DNA of 5,823 nt from Candidatus Zhuqueibacterota bacterium (GTDB taxonomy: Bacteria; SM23-31). Position numbers and translations under genes: made by a program. The notes under the pieces were generated by a model. The model was not told the DNA's origin. It worked only from the letters and a program-made list of their open reading frames with translations, and searched no databases. Each line of letters begins with the position of its first letter. Position 1 is the first letter of the stretch. Below, in pieces: positions 1 to 5,451 of the stretch. Location of the stretch: the NCBI GenBank assembly GCA_022562855.1, contig JADFON010000138.1:1-5823 (forward strand), read 5' to 3'.

Positions 1-2
1 GG

Positions 3-353
3 AATGAGTGGAGCAAACCTGTGATCATCGCACTATTCAGAGCTCGCCTTGTTGTCCTAGTTGTTATTGCGTGGGGGCTCCCAGGGTGTGTTCGGTTCCT
101 CACAGGTAGACTGGCTGCCATGGGAGATGCCTCAGTAGCGCTCCAAGGCGGAAGCACGCTCGATCTCACGACCGCAGATTCTTGGCGACTAGTGTTGGTC
201 CATTTGTTCCATGAGGGGTTGACCGGTACCTTGTGTTGTTTCCCTATTGGGCACGCACTCTTGATCGCGTCCAGGAAACGGCCTAGTGCCTTGGCTCTTG
301 TTCGAAATGACGACGAGCTTGAAATGCTCGTGACCGCGATAGAGAGAAGTTGA
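3..353 (+). CDS. Unrecognised open frame, probably 5'-partial
   Basis: The frame is open from the left edge to a TGA at 351-353. The first possible start inside the window is GTG at 21, giving 110 residues, but the frame stays open upstream (reading NEWSKP before that GTG), so the true start may lie outside. From the GTG, residues 1-20 are hydrophobic (MIIALFRARLVVLVVIAWGL) and could be a membrane segment or signal peptide. A second hydrophobic stretch lies near residues 70-85 (CCFPIGHALLIAS). The C-terminus is polar and acidic (NDDELEMLVTAIERS). I recognise no family, motif or catalytic residue. Base composition (about 54% GC by hand count over 1-240) differs from the khpA-rplS cluster. No Shine-Dalgarno sequence precedes the GTG. 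It could be the end of a real gene from another genome or locus, a decayed gene, or a chance open frame in GC-richer DNA. Function is not assigned. Confidence 0.3.
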   Translation, partial: NEWSKPVIIALFRARLVVLVVIAWGLPGCVRFLTGRLAAMGDASVALQGGSTLDLTTADSWRLVLVHLFHEGLTGTLCCFPIGHALLIASRKRPSALALVRNDDELEMLVTAIERS

Positions 354-365
354 CACAAGTCTGAA

Positions 366-395
366 CTCCGTGGCCCTCTGTGGCCCTCCGTGGTT
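366..395. repeat. Three tandem 10-base units (CTCCGTGGCC type)
   Basis: Three head-to-tail decamers are visible: CTCCGTGGCC, CTCTGTGGCC and CTCCGTGGTT, spanning 30 bases with only one to three changes between units. On the - strand they read as CCACGGAG/CCACAGAG motifs. From memory, this resembles the ACCACAGAG-type short intergenic repeats found downstream of genes in many environmental genomes, but I cannot confirm the family here. The repeat starts 12 bases after the stop of the upstream open frame and ends about 17 bases before the S16-like tail. It therefore sits at the composition break. Confidence 0.7.
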
Positions 396-412
396 CAAAC
401 CCGTTGGAGTAA

Positions 413-472
413 CGCATGACAGAAGAAACCCCGGCAGAAGAGTCCGATGGCAATGAAAGAAAATCGGAATAA
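413..472 (+). pseudogene. rpsP: Probable 3' remnant of rpsP (ribosomal protein S16 tail)
   Basis: The frame from just after the in-frame TAA at 410-412 to the TAA at 470-472 encodes R followed by MTEETPAEESDGNERKSE. This acidic Glu/Ala/Pro-rich tail resembles the C-terminal extension that S16 carries in many Bacteroidota-like bacteria. S16 is the 30S protein whose gene normally sits immediately upstream of khpA-rimM-trmD-rplS, so position supports the call. The S16 core is absent: upstream in this frame there is a stop, and then the GC-richer DNA with the decamer repeat. What is seen is the tail sequence and its place. The identity is inferred, because acidic low-complexity tails carry little family information. 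It may be a gene broken by insertion or rearrangement, or an assembly chimera. The ATG at 416 is unlikely to be a real start, as no Shine-Dalgarno sequence precedes it. Confidence 0.45.
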
Positions 473-674
473 TTGCAGAAATTTGGCTGATTTCGAAGAT
501 ACATAAATTATATTCATCGTAATTTGCTATCTAAATATGTACAGTAAGGAATATCTACAGGAAGAAAATTTCGTTTTAAAATAGCAGAGTTATATAAAAA
601 TATCTAAAAGCTTGTTTTCTCATTTTTTTTGAATTTGACAATTAATCTGGTATCCGGGCAAGAATAGGAGAGGG
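473..674. other. AT-rich spacer before khpA
   Basis: About 200 bases of very AT-rich DNA (25% GC by hand count over 481-600) separate the S16-like tail from khpA. It contains an 8-T run at 623-630 without a convincing stem before it, a TTGACA at 635-640 with no good -10 box at proper spacing, and a 15-codon ATG frame at 537-584 with no ribosome binding site. I see no tRNA, no clear terminator and no supported gene. Its length and composition suggest untranslated leader or promoter DNA for the khpA operon. Confidence 0.5.
667..674 (+). promoter_or_regulatory. Ribosome binding site of khpA
   Basis: GGAGAGGG lies directly before two in-frame ATG codons at 675 and 678. The GGAG core is 4 bases from the first and 7 from the second. 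The spacing therefore favours the second ATG, which also gives the MKEFVEF start usual for the family. Confidence 0.6.
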
Positions 675-677
675 ATG

Positions 678-908
678 ATGAAAGAATTCGTCGAATTTAT
701 AGCCAAGCATCTGGTCGACAAGCCGGATGAAGTTGTGGTAACGGAGGTAGAAGGCGAGCGCACTACTGTATTTGAGCTTCGCGTCGGAGACGGTGATCTT
801 GGTAAGGTTATCGGAAAGCGAGGTCAAACAGCCAAATCTATCAGGACTCTTTTAGGAGCGGCGTCTGCCAAAACCGGTAAACGTGCGGTCCTGGAAATAC
901 TTGAATAA
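678..908 (+). CDS. khpA: KhpA, single KH-domain RNA-binding protein
   Basis: This is a 76-residue protein made of one KH domain. The GxxG nucleic-acid-binding loop is clear at residues 46-49 (VIGKRGQ), followed by the helix [13 protein letters not shown]. The N-terminus [19 protein letters not shown] and the central [13 protein letters not shown] are typical of the family. KhpA is a cytoplasmic RNA chaperone that in Gram-positive bacteria pairs with KhpB (Jag/EloR) and influences small RNAs and cell division. Its partner is not in this window, so its role here is inferred. The gene is characteristically placed between rpsP and rimM, as it appears to be here. I chose the ATG at 678 over 675, which would only add one Met, because of spacing to GGAG and family N-termini. 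The length matches the family and nothing looks broken. Confidence 0.93.
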   Translation: MKEFVEFIAKHLVDKPDEVVVTEVEGERTTVFELRVGDGDLGKVIGKRGQTAKSIRTLLGAASAKTGKRAVLEILE

Positions 909-925
909 CCCCGCGTACCCGGGGT
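908..925 (+). other. GC-rich hairpin between khpA and rimM
   Basis: CCCCG at 909-913 pairs with CGGGG at 920-924 around a 6-base loop, and A908 can pair with T925. The stem begins at the last base of the khpA stop codon and no T-run follows, so it is not a standard terminator. In the 49-base khpA-rimM spacer it could slow 3' exonucleases or affect reading into rimM, but this is inference from a six-pair stem. Confidence 0.4.
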
Positions 926-957
926 ATAAATCCTGATAATTTCTGAGTCTCTTTACT

Positions 958-1470
958 TTGGACATTGTTCAAATCGGAAAGATTCTGCGTCCTCATGGGA
1001 TGAATGGAGCTGTTGTAGTACGGATTTTTGCGGATAACCCGAGAAATTTGAATCCGGGAGTCAGAGTTACCTTAATTCCTGAAGACTCGGATTTTTCTTC
1101 TTTAACGATAGAATCTGTTTTTCCGTACAAAAATAGTTACAGAGTTGAATTTCGTGAATTAAAAGACAGAACATCCGCTGAACGTATAAGCAAAAAATTG
1201 CTTGGTGTTCCCAGGCGTTCTCTTGAAAAGTTGTCGGATAATCGGTATTACGTATTCGACCTGGTTGGCTGTAAAGTTTACACAGTAGAGGGAGAAGCAA
1301 AAGGCCATGTGGATGACGTCGTGAATAATCCTGGTAATGACCTTTTGAACATTATAGATAATGAAAAAAGTTATTTGATCCCAATGGTAAAGAAATTTAT
1401 TAAATCGATTGACATAGAAAAAGGTAAAATAATCATAGACCCGATAGAAGGGCTGTTGGATTCGGAATAA
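958..1470 (+). CDS. rimM: RimM, 16S rRNA processing / 30S maturation factor
   Basis: RimM binds S19 and the 30S head and helps late maturation of the small subunit. The 170-residue product has the usual length and both domains. The N-terminal RimM barrel (about residues 1-90) opens with VQIGKILRPHGMNGAV, matching the family's VGxIxxPHGxxG. The C-terminal PRC-barrel (about 96-168) has YYVFDLVGCKVYT, NPGNDLLNI, YLIPMVKKFI and the closing GLL. The start is a TTG at 958. No ATG or GTG gives the expected N-terminus, the next in-frame upstream candidate is a CTG at 943, and a TAA at 937-939 closes the frame behind it. No Shine-Dalgarno sequence is visible before the TTG, so translation may depend on the cluster transcript or a leader structure. 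It lies 49 bases after khpA and 28 before trmD in the classic order. Confidence 0.95.
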   Translation: MDIVQIGKILRPHGMNGAVVVRIFADNPRNLNPGVRVTLIPEDSDFSSLTIESVFPYKNSYRVEFRELKDRTSAERISKKLLGVPRRSLEKLSDNRYYVFDLVGCKVYTVEGEAKGHVDDVVNNPGNDLLNIIDNEKSYLIPMVKKFIKSIDIEKGKIIIDPIEGLLDSE

Positions 1471-1498
1471 TATTACGCTTCTCATTATATCTTGATTT

Positions 1499-2215
1499 AT
1501 GCAATTCCATATAGTTACAGCATTCCCGGATATAGTTGAAGGCTCGCTGGGTGTTTCGATACTAAAACGTGCTATAGATAATGGGTATATCAAAGTCAAT
1601 GTTGTACCTCTCAGGAACTTTGCGGATGGTAAACACCTGCAGCTGGACGATTATCCCTATGGCGGTGGCCCCGGGATGGTTTTAAAGCCTGAACCGATTT
1701 TCAGGGCTTTCGAATCACTCAAGATTGACAGAAAAGATACGAAAACAAGATTAGTATATATGTCGCCTCAAGGGGCGGCGCTGACGCAGAAAAAGTTAAA
1801 AGAATTAGCCGCGCTGAATTCCATTGTGGTTCTATGCGGCAGGTATAAAGGTGTAGACCAGAGAGTAATCGACAATTGGATCGATGAAGAGATTTCGATT
1901 GGGGATTATGTTCTTTCCGGCGGCGAAATTCCGTCGTTGGTGCTCGTAGACGGTGTTTCCCGGCTGATACCGGGTGTACTGGGCAATGCGGAATCGGCGG
2001 CAAGCGATTCGTTTCATTCGAATCTTCTTGATTGTCCGACATACACACGCCCTGCAAATTGGCAGGGATTACCGGTGCCGGAGGTTCTGCTTAGTGGAAA
2101 TCACAAGAAAATAGAAGAGTGGAGATTAAATAAATCGCTTCAAAAAACGGAGATGTGCAGGAACGATCTGTATATGAAATATCTCGATAACATTGAGGAA
2201 AATAATAATGAGTGA
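1499..2215 (+). CDS. trmD: TrmD, tRNA (guanine-N1-)-methyltransferase
   Basis: TrmD uses S-adenosylmethionine to make m1G at position 37 of tRNAs whose position 36 is G, which prevents +1 frameshifting. The protein is 238 residues and complete. The SPOUT trefoil-knot landmarks are all present: [17 protein letters not shown] (51-67), [14 protein letters not shown] (112-125), [12 protein letters not shown] (132-143), and the C-terminal [10 protein letters not shown] and [10 protein letters not shown]. By comparison with the E. coli enzyme, Arg155 (VSRLIPG) and Asp170 (ASDSF) occupy the catalytic Arg and Asp positions. The ATG at 1499 gives the family N-terminus ([12 protein letters not shown]), but no Shine-Dalgarno sequence precedes it. 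The end overlaps the rplS start by 8 bases, so the two are probably translationally coupled. The last residues (DNIEENNNE) are acidic and variable, as expected for sequence carrying the next gene's start. Confidence 0.97.
   Translation: MQFHIVTAFPDIVEGSLGVSILKRAIDNGYIKVNVVPLRNFADGKHLQLDDYPYGGGPGMVLKPEPIFRAFESLKIDRKDTKTRLVYMSPQGAALTQKKLKELAALNSIVVLCGRYKGVDQRVIDNWIDEEISIGDYVLSGGEIPSLVLVDGVSRLIPGVLGNAESAASDSFHSNLLDCPTYTRPANWQGLPVPEVLLSGNHKKIEEWRLNKSLQKTEMCRNDLYMKYLDNIEENNNE
2195..2199 (+). promoter_or_regulatory. Ribosome binding site of rplS inside trmD
   Basis: GAGGA, inside the last codons of trmD, ends 8 bases before the ATG at 2208. This favours that ATG over an in-frame TTG at 2193, which would add five residues (MRKII) not expected in L19 and would overlap the site itself. 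Confidence 0.6.
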
Positions 2216-2555
2216 AGTAGCGGCAACCGACCAAAAAGAGACAAAAGTAATTAATCCTGAATTTAATGCAGGTGATACGATTGAAGTCCACGTTCGTGTA
2301 ATAGAGGGGGATAAAGAGCGAATACAGATTTTTAAGGGTGTCGTAATAAAAAAGCGCGGATCCAGCGAAACCGGTACTTTTACCGTCCGGAAAATTACTG
2401 AGGGAATTGGCGTAGAAAGAATATTTCCCTTGGAATCTCCAATGATCGCAAAGATCAAGATTGTATCTCGTGGGCTGGTAAGAAGAGCCAAGTTGTATTA
2501 TTTACGAAACCTGACCGGTAAAGCAGCGAGAATCAAGGAAAAACGAACAAAGTAA
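2208..2555 (+). CDS. rplS: Ribosomal protein L19 (bL19)
   Basis: This is a 115-residue L19, the same length as the E. coli protein. L19 sits at the interface of the 50S subunit with the 30S. Family landmarks are [16 protein letters not shown] (19-34), [14 protein letters not shown] (38-51), [17 protein letters not shown] (58-74), [13 protein letters not shown] (88-100) and the C-terminal GKAARIKE. The start at ATG 2208 overlaps the trmD stop by 8 bases and has a GAGGA site at proper distance. It closes the conserved khpA-rimM-trmD-rplS block. The 90 bases before the next gene contain only a five-pair stem (GGCAC/GTGCC, 2579-2596) with no T-run, so I cannot place a clear end to the transcript here. 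Confidence 0.97.
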   Translation: MSEVAATDQKETKVINPEFNAGDTIEVHVRVIEGDKERIQIFKGVVIKKRGSSETGTFTVRKITEGIGVERIFPLESPMIAKIKIVSRGLVRRAKLYYLRNLTGKAARIKEKRTK

Positions 2556-2635
2556 TTTAAGACTGTTGAATATTTCAGGGCACAAGATTTGGTGCCGATA
2601 TTGAATTAAAGATGTCTTACTGTTGAAACTGTGCT

Positions 2636-2642
2636 GGAGAAG
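2636..2642 (+). promoter_or_regulatory. Ribosome binding site deciding the mltD start
   Basis: GGAGAAG lies before ATG 2646, with the GGAG core 6 bases away. An in-frame GTG at 2631 would put the site inside the gene and add five residues ahead of an otherwise normal signal peptide, so ATG 2646 is preferred. Confidence 0.6.
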
Positions 2643-2645
2643 CCT

Positions 2646-4763
2646 ATGAAAATCCGAATTATCGGTACTATAGTCTGTCTGTCAGTTTTAGTGTTCAGTT
2701 GTAATAAATTTGTAAAATCCCCACCTATCAGCTCCACAGAACCCTCCTTACCTCAGACACCTTCATCTTATGAACGCCCGGAATACATTGTCGAACTTGA
2801 AAGAGAACTCGAACAGGTTCCGGATATTGTACAGAAGCTACAAATTATTTATGAACGAGCTTCGGATTTTCATTCTGAAGGAAATATCCTTGCCGCGCGG
2901 CAGATTTTTGAAGAAGGCGTGGATCTTATATTCGCATACGAGGAAAACGAAGAAAACGTAAAATATCCTGAATATCTTAGATTGAAAGATAAAATCCTGA
3001 GCGATTTTCAGGTCATTCTAAGGAAAGAAGGATTTGAAATAAACGAGACCTCGACCAATATCCTTCAGCAGGAGATAGATATATTAAAAGGCATAATCGA
3101 AACCGAACGTGAGAACGAGCCAGCCATGGTTGTGCCGATGCCGACCGACCCGACCGTAAGCCCTATACCACAGATAATTAACAGCCGTATCCAGAGATGG
3201 GTCTCACGGTTCGCCTACGGAGACCAGCGTGTACATTTTGAAAAATGGGTCGAACGTTCGGGGAAATACGTTCCGATGATAAAACAAATATTGCGGGATC
3301 AGGGCATTCCTGAAGATCTTGCGTTTCTTGCAATGATAGAAAGCGGGTACAATCCGACCGTAATGTCAAGCGCCCGTGCAGTAGGGATGTGGCAGTTTAT
3401 GTCAGCTACCGGTAAGCAAAACGGCTTAAAAATCGACGGCTATATAGATGAACGCAGAGATCCCATTAAGGCGACGAAAGCTGCTGCAAAACACCTGAAG
3501 GACCTCTATTTTTACTGGGGAAAGGATTGGTATCTTGCTCTTGCCTCTTATAATGTTTCTGAAAGACGTCTAAGGCAGGCTATCCGGAGATTCAACACTT
3601 ACGACTTTTGGAAACTTCAATGGCCCCTGCCACAGCAGACGCGCAATTTCGTTCCGAAGTTTTTGGCTGCGGTTGAGATAATGAACAACCTGGGAAAATA
3701 TGGGTTCAGTCAACCGGTTACAAGTACCCTGGAATTTGAGGAAGTGACAATAAACAGGCAGGCAAGCCTCGACGTTATCGCAAAAGCCGCCGGAGTAAGA
3801 GAATCGGTTGTCCGCGAGCTTAATACCGAATTGATAGTTTCTATAACCCCTAAAATCGATTCATCTAACCCGGAATACACGCTACGTGTACCTTCCGGAA
3901 CAAAAGACAGGTTTATTGTGAATATTGCCGCTGTACCTGCAGAAAATCTAATATCAAAAATAAGCCATAGGGTGAGACGGGGTGAAACAATATCCGAAAT
4001 TGCCGAAATGTACAGGGTTAGTCAATCCCAATTAATGACAGTAAATAATATTAGAAACGTAAGAAGGCTTCAAATAAACCAGGAGTTGATAATCCCCCGT
4101 CCTTCCGGCGGATTTACCGCTTCGTATGTCGAAAGAAGCGTAGCGGCTACTGTCGACAGACCTTCGGTACCGAGAGATGCCGAACGGCGCCGGAAAATCA
4201 CATATACGGTGAGAAAGAACGACACTCTTTGGGATATCGGTCAGGAATTCGGTGTCGGTGTGAATAATCTCCGCGCCTGGAATGGATTGAGCCGCTACGG
4301 GTATCTTTATCCAAACCAAAAGCTTTCGATATGGCTTCAACCGTCGTCGAATATCTCTGTTGAACCGGCATCGAGACCGCAAAATGCTAACATCGGCGGC
4401 AGCGCCAGGATAGTTCATACAGTACGTCGTGGAGACTCTATCTCAAGGGTAAGCCAACTGTACGGTGTGCGGATAAACGATATTTTTGAGTGGAATAATC
4501 TTTCAAAATCGAGTATTATCTATCCTGGGGAAAAGATTTATTTATATCCCGGTACCGGTACAAACATAAATAACACGATCGAGGGCGAAGGATTTGCCTA
4601 CACGGTAAGAAGGGGTGATAACCTCTGGGATATTGCGCGCAGGTACGGAACTACTGTTAACAAGATTCTGAATATAAATAACAAAAGGAGTTCTCGTATA
4701 TACCCGGGAGATAAACTCGTCATACCGGCTTCACAACCTAACGGACGGTCGCCTTCCCTGTAA
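2646..4763 (+). CDS. mltD: MltD-type membrane-bound lytic murein transglycosylase with four LysM domains
   Basis: This 705-residue protein probably cleaves the MurNAc-GlcNAc bond of peptidoglycan, forming 1,6-anhydroMurNAc, from a lipoprotein anchored in the envelope. Residues 1-19 form a signal peptide ending in VLVFSC; Cys19 would be lipidated, although Phe at -2 is less usual. Residues about 45-155 are predicted helical and charged, with no family assigned. The GH23/SLT catalytic domain covers about 181-350. It has the catalytic Glu232 in MIESGYNP, then AVGMWQFM and LASYNVSERR, where the common AYNxG motif carries Ser instead of Gly. An MltD-like linker follows (about 375-417). Four LysM peptidoglycan-binding domains lie near 443-484, 518-563, 589-634 and 650-694, separated by Ser/Pro/Asn-rich linkers that shorten toward the end. 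It is in the same direction as rplS but functionally unrelated, with a 90-base gap. E. coli MltD has fewer LysM repeats. The exact paralogue group is uncertain. Confidence 0.92.
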   Translation: MKIRIIGTIVCLSVLVFSCNKFVKSPPISSTEPSLPQTPSSYERPEYIVELERELEQVPDIVQKLQIIYERASDFHSEGNILAARQIFEEGVDLIFAYEENEENVKYPEYLRLKDKILSDFQVILRKEGFEINETSTNILQQEIDILKGIIETERENEPAMVVPMPTDPTVSPIPQIINSRIQRWVSRFAYGDQRVHFEKWVERSGKYVPMIKQILRDQGIPEDLAFLAMIESGYNPTVMSSARAVGMWQFMSATGKQNGLKIDGYIDERRDPIKATKAAAKHLKDLYFYWGKDWYLALASYNVSERRLRQAIRRFNTYDFWKLQWPLPQQTRNFVPKFLAAVEIMNNLGKYGFSQPVTSTLEFEEVTINRQASLDVIAKAAGVRESVVRELNTELIVSITPKIDSSNPEYTLRVPSGTKDRFIVNIAAVPAENLISKISHRVRRGETISEIAEMYRVSQSQLMTVNNIRNVRRLQINQELIIPRPSGGFTASYVERSVAATVDRPSVPRDAERRRKITYTVRKNDTLWDIGQEFGVGVNNLRAWNGLSRYGYLYPNQKLSIWLQPSSNISVEPASRPQNANIGGSARIVHTVRRGDSISRVSQLYGVRINDIFEWNNLSKSSIIYPGEKIYLYPGTGTNINNTIEGEGFAYTVRRGDNLWDIARRYGTTVNKILNINNKRSSRIYPGDKLVIPASQPNGRSPSL

Positions 4764-4807
4764 TAATAACCTTTTTGTTTGACTTTTAATGTTTAAATCT
4801 GTAATTT

Positions 4808-4841
4808 AAATCGTTGTAAGTTTAAGTATTACAACGATTTT
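4808..4841 (+). terminator. Perfect 12-bp hairpin after mltD, possible terminator
   Basis: AAATCGTTGTAA (4808-4819) pairs without mismatch to TTACAACGATTT (4829-4840) around a 9-base loop. It starts 44 bases after the mltD stop. The T-run is short (four T at 4838-4841, three of them in the stem) and the stem is AT-rich, so intrinsic termination may be weak. With A-rich and T-rich flanks it could act in either direction. Its place between two unrelated genes favours a transcript boundary. Confidence 0.55.
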
Positions 4842-4933
4842 CGGCATTTATTTGTTTTGAAATATACAGGAATCCCTAACGTACTATTGCCGTATTATAC
4901 TTACCTGTTTAAATATGAAGACGAAAATCTTTC

Positions 4934-4941
4934 GGAGGAGG
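4934..4941 (+). promoter_or_regulatory. Strong ribosome binding site of the HU gene
   Basis: GGAGGAGG is the strongest Shine-Dalgarno match in the window, with the first GGAGG 7 bases before a GTG start at 4946. It fixes that non-ATG start and suggests high expression. Confidence 0.75.
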
Positions 4942-4945
4942 TAGC

Positions 4946-5236
4946 GTGACAAAAGCTGAAGTCGTAAGCATTATTGCAAACGCTACGGGATTAACAAAGG
5001 TTGAAACCGAGGCAGTAGTAAACGGATTTATAACTACCATCAGAGATTCGTTAAAGGAAGGAAAGGGTATTGAAATAAGAGGGTTTGGGACATTTAAAGT
5101 GAGAGAAAAGAAACCCAGAATCGCACGAAATCCGAGAACAGGCGAAAAAGTCAATATCCCAAAGAAATTTGTACCTGTATTTAAACCGTCAAAAGAACTT
5201 AAAAACATCATAGACAAAGAGCATAAAGCTAAATAG
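4946..5236 (+). CDS. hup: HU-family DNA-binding protein
   Basis: HU proteins are dimeric nucleoid proteins that bind and bend DNA with little sequence preference. This 96-residue copy has the full fold: the N-terminal helical dimerisation part (MTKAEVVSIIANATGL to about residue 40), the GFGTFKVREKK core (46-56), and the beta-arm RNPRTGEKVNIP (61-72) with Pro63 at the position that intercalates into DNA. The C-terminal FKPSKELKN has Ser where E. coli HU has Gly, a form I associate with FCB-group and related bacteria. It could be annotated as HU or as an IHF-like member; a single homodimer-type gene is more likely than an IHF subunit, but the sequence does not settle this. The start is GTG 4946, set by a strong Shine-Dalgarno sequence. 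The spacer upstream has AT-rich -10-like boxes (TATTAT at 4893) but no matching -35. The next gene follows after 47 bases and probably shares the transcript. Confidence 0.95.
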   Translation: MTKAEVVSIIANATGLTKVETEAVVNGFITTIRDSLKEGKGIEIRGFGTFKVREKKPRIARNPRTGEKVNIPKKFVPVFKPSKELKNIIDKEHKAK

Positions 5237-5270
5237 AAAACATAACTCGTCTTTTTTAAGACCCTAATAT

Positions 5271-5277
5271 GGAGGTG
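5271..5277 (+). promoter_or_regulatory. Ribosome binding site selecting a TTG start
   Basis: GGAGGTG ends 6 bases before TTG 5284. An in-frame ATG at 5269 overlaps the site itself and has no site of its own. This makes the TTG the likely start of the small basic gene. Confidence 0.7.
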
Positions 5278-5283
5278 CCGGAT

Positions 5284-5379
5284 TTGCCAAGCGGGAAAAA
5301 ACGAAAACGACATAAAATAGCTACTCATAAGAGAAAAAAGAGGTTGAGAAAAGACCGGCATAAAAAGAAGAATAAATAA
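5284..5379 (+). CDS. 31-residue AURKAIP1/COX24-type (mS38-like) small basic protein
   Basis: The product is 31 residues. Read from the TTG as Met it begins MPSGKKRKRHKIATHKRKKR and ends DRHKKKNK. About two thirds of it is Lys, Arg or His, with one Asp as the only acidic residue. This matches the short AURKAIP1/COX24-domain proteins annotated in Bacteroidota-like genomes, whose domain is shared with mitochondrial small-subunit protein mS38. By that relationship it is likely an RNA-binding ribosomal accessory protein of the 30S subunit; this is inferred from family, not shown by the sequence. The start is decided by GGAGGTG 6 bases upstream and by the family N-terminus MPSGKK. Beginning at ATG 5269 would add MEVPD plus an internal Leu and lose the ribosome binding site. 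It follows the HU gene by 47 bases and is followed 7 bases later by a strong terminator, so the two are probably co-transcribed. Its size makes it easy for gene finders to miss. Confidence 0.85.
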   Translation: MPSGKKRKRHKIATHKRKKRLRKDRHKKKNK

Positions 5380-5386
5380 CCCACAT

Positions 5387-5425
5387 GGTTCATGGTGACT
5401 GCATTCAACCATGAACCTTTTTTTT
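5387..5425 (+). terminator. Rho-independent terminator after the HU / small-gene unit
   Basis: GGTTCATGGT (5387-5396) pairs perfectly with ACCATGAACC (5408-5417) around an 11-base loop and is followed at once by eight T (5418-5425). It begins 7 bases after the small gene's stop and ends the transcript before xseA. Confidence 0.88.
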
Positions 5426-5451
5426 AGAGTATTAATTTTTTCTTTGCCGTT

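Noticed and set aside
537-584. 15-codon ATG frame in the khpA leader as a leader peptide
   Set aside because: It has no ribosome binding site, no codon runs pointing to attenuation and no recognised sequence; a frame this short is expected by chance.
635-663. TTGACA followed by AT-rich DNA as a sigma-70 promoter for khpA
   Set aside because: At 16-18 bases downstream there is no acceptable -10 box (the sequence is GC-rich there), so only half the promoter is present.
1159-1599. - strand open frame of 146 residues across rimM and trmD
   Set aside because: It is the antisense of two conserved genes, with no ribosome binding site or recognisable family.
2579-2596. GGCAC/GTGCC stem after rplS as a terminator
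   Set aside because: It has only five pairs, an 8-base loop and no T-run behind it.
2562-2627. Direct repeat ACTGTTGAA twice between rplS and mltD
   Set aside because: Nine bases, 57 apart, in AT-rich DNA is within chance expectation, and no operator is recognisable.
4857-4898. Promoter before HU (TTGAAA at 4857 with TACTAT at 4882, or TATTAT at 4893)
   Set aside because: The first pair has a 19-base spacer and a poor -10; the second lacks any -35. A promoter is likely somewhere here but I cannot place it.
5249-5262. GTCTT/AAGAC stem with a TTTT loop between HU and the small gene
   Set aside because: Five weak pairs with no T-run; the two genes are more simply one transcript ending at the strong terminator downstream.
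4909-5412. Long - strand open frame opposite HU and the small gene
   Set aside because: It is the antisense shadow of two well-supported genes, and crosses the terminator hairpin.
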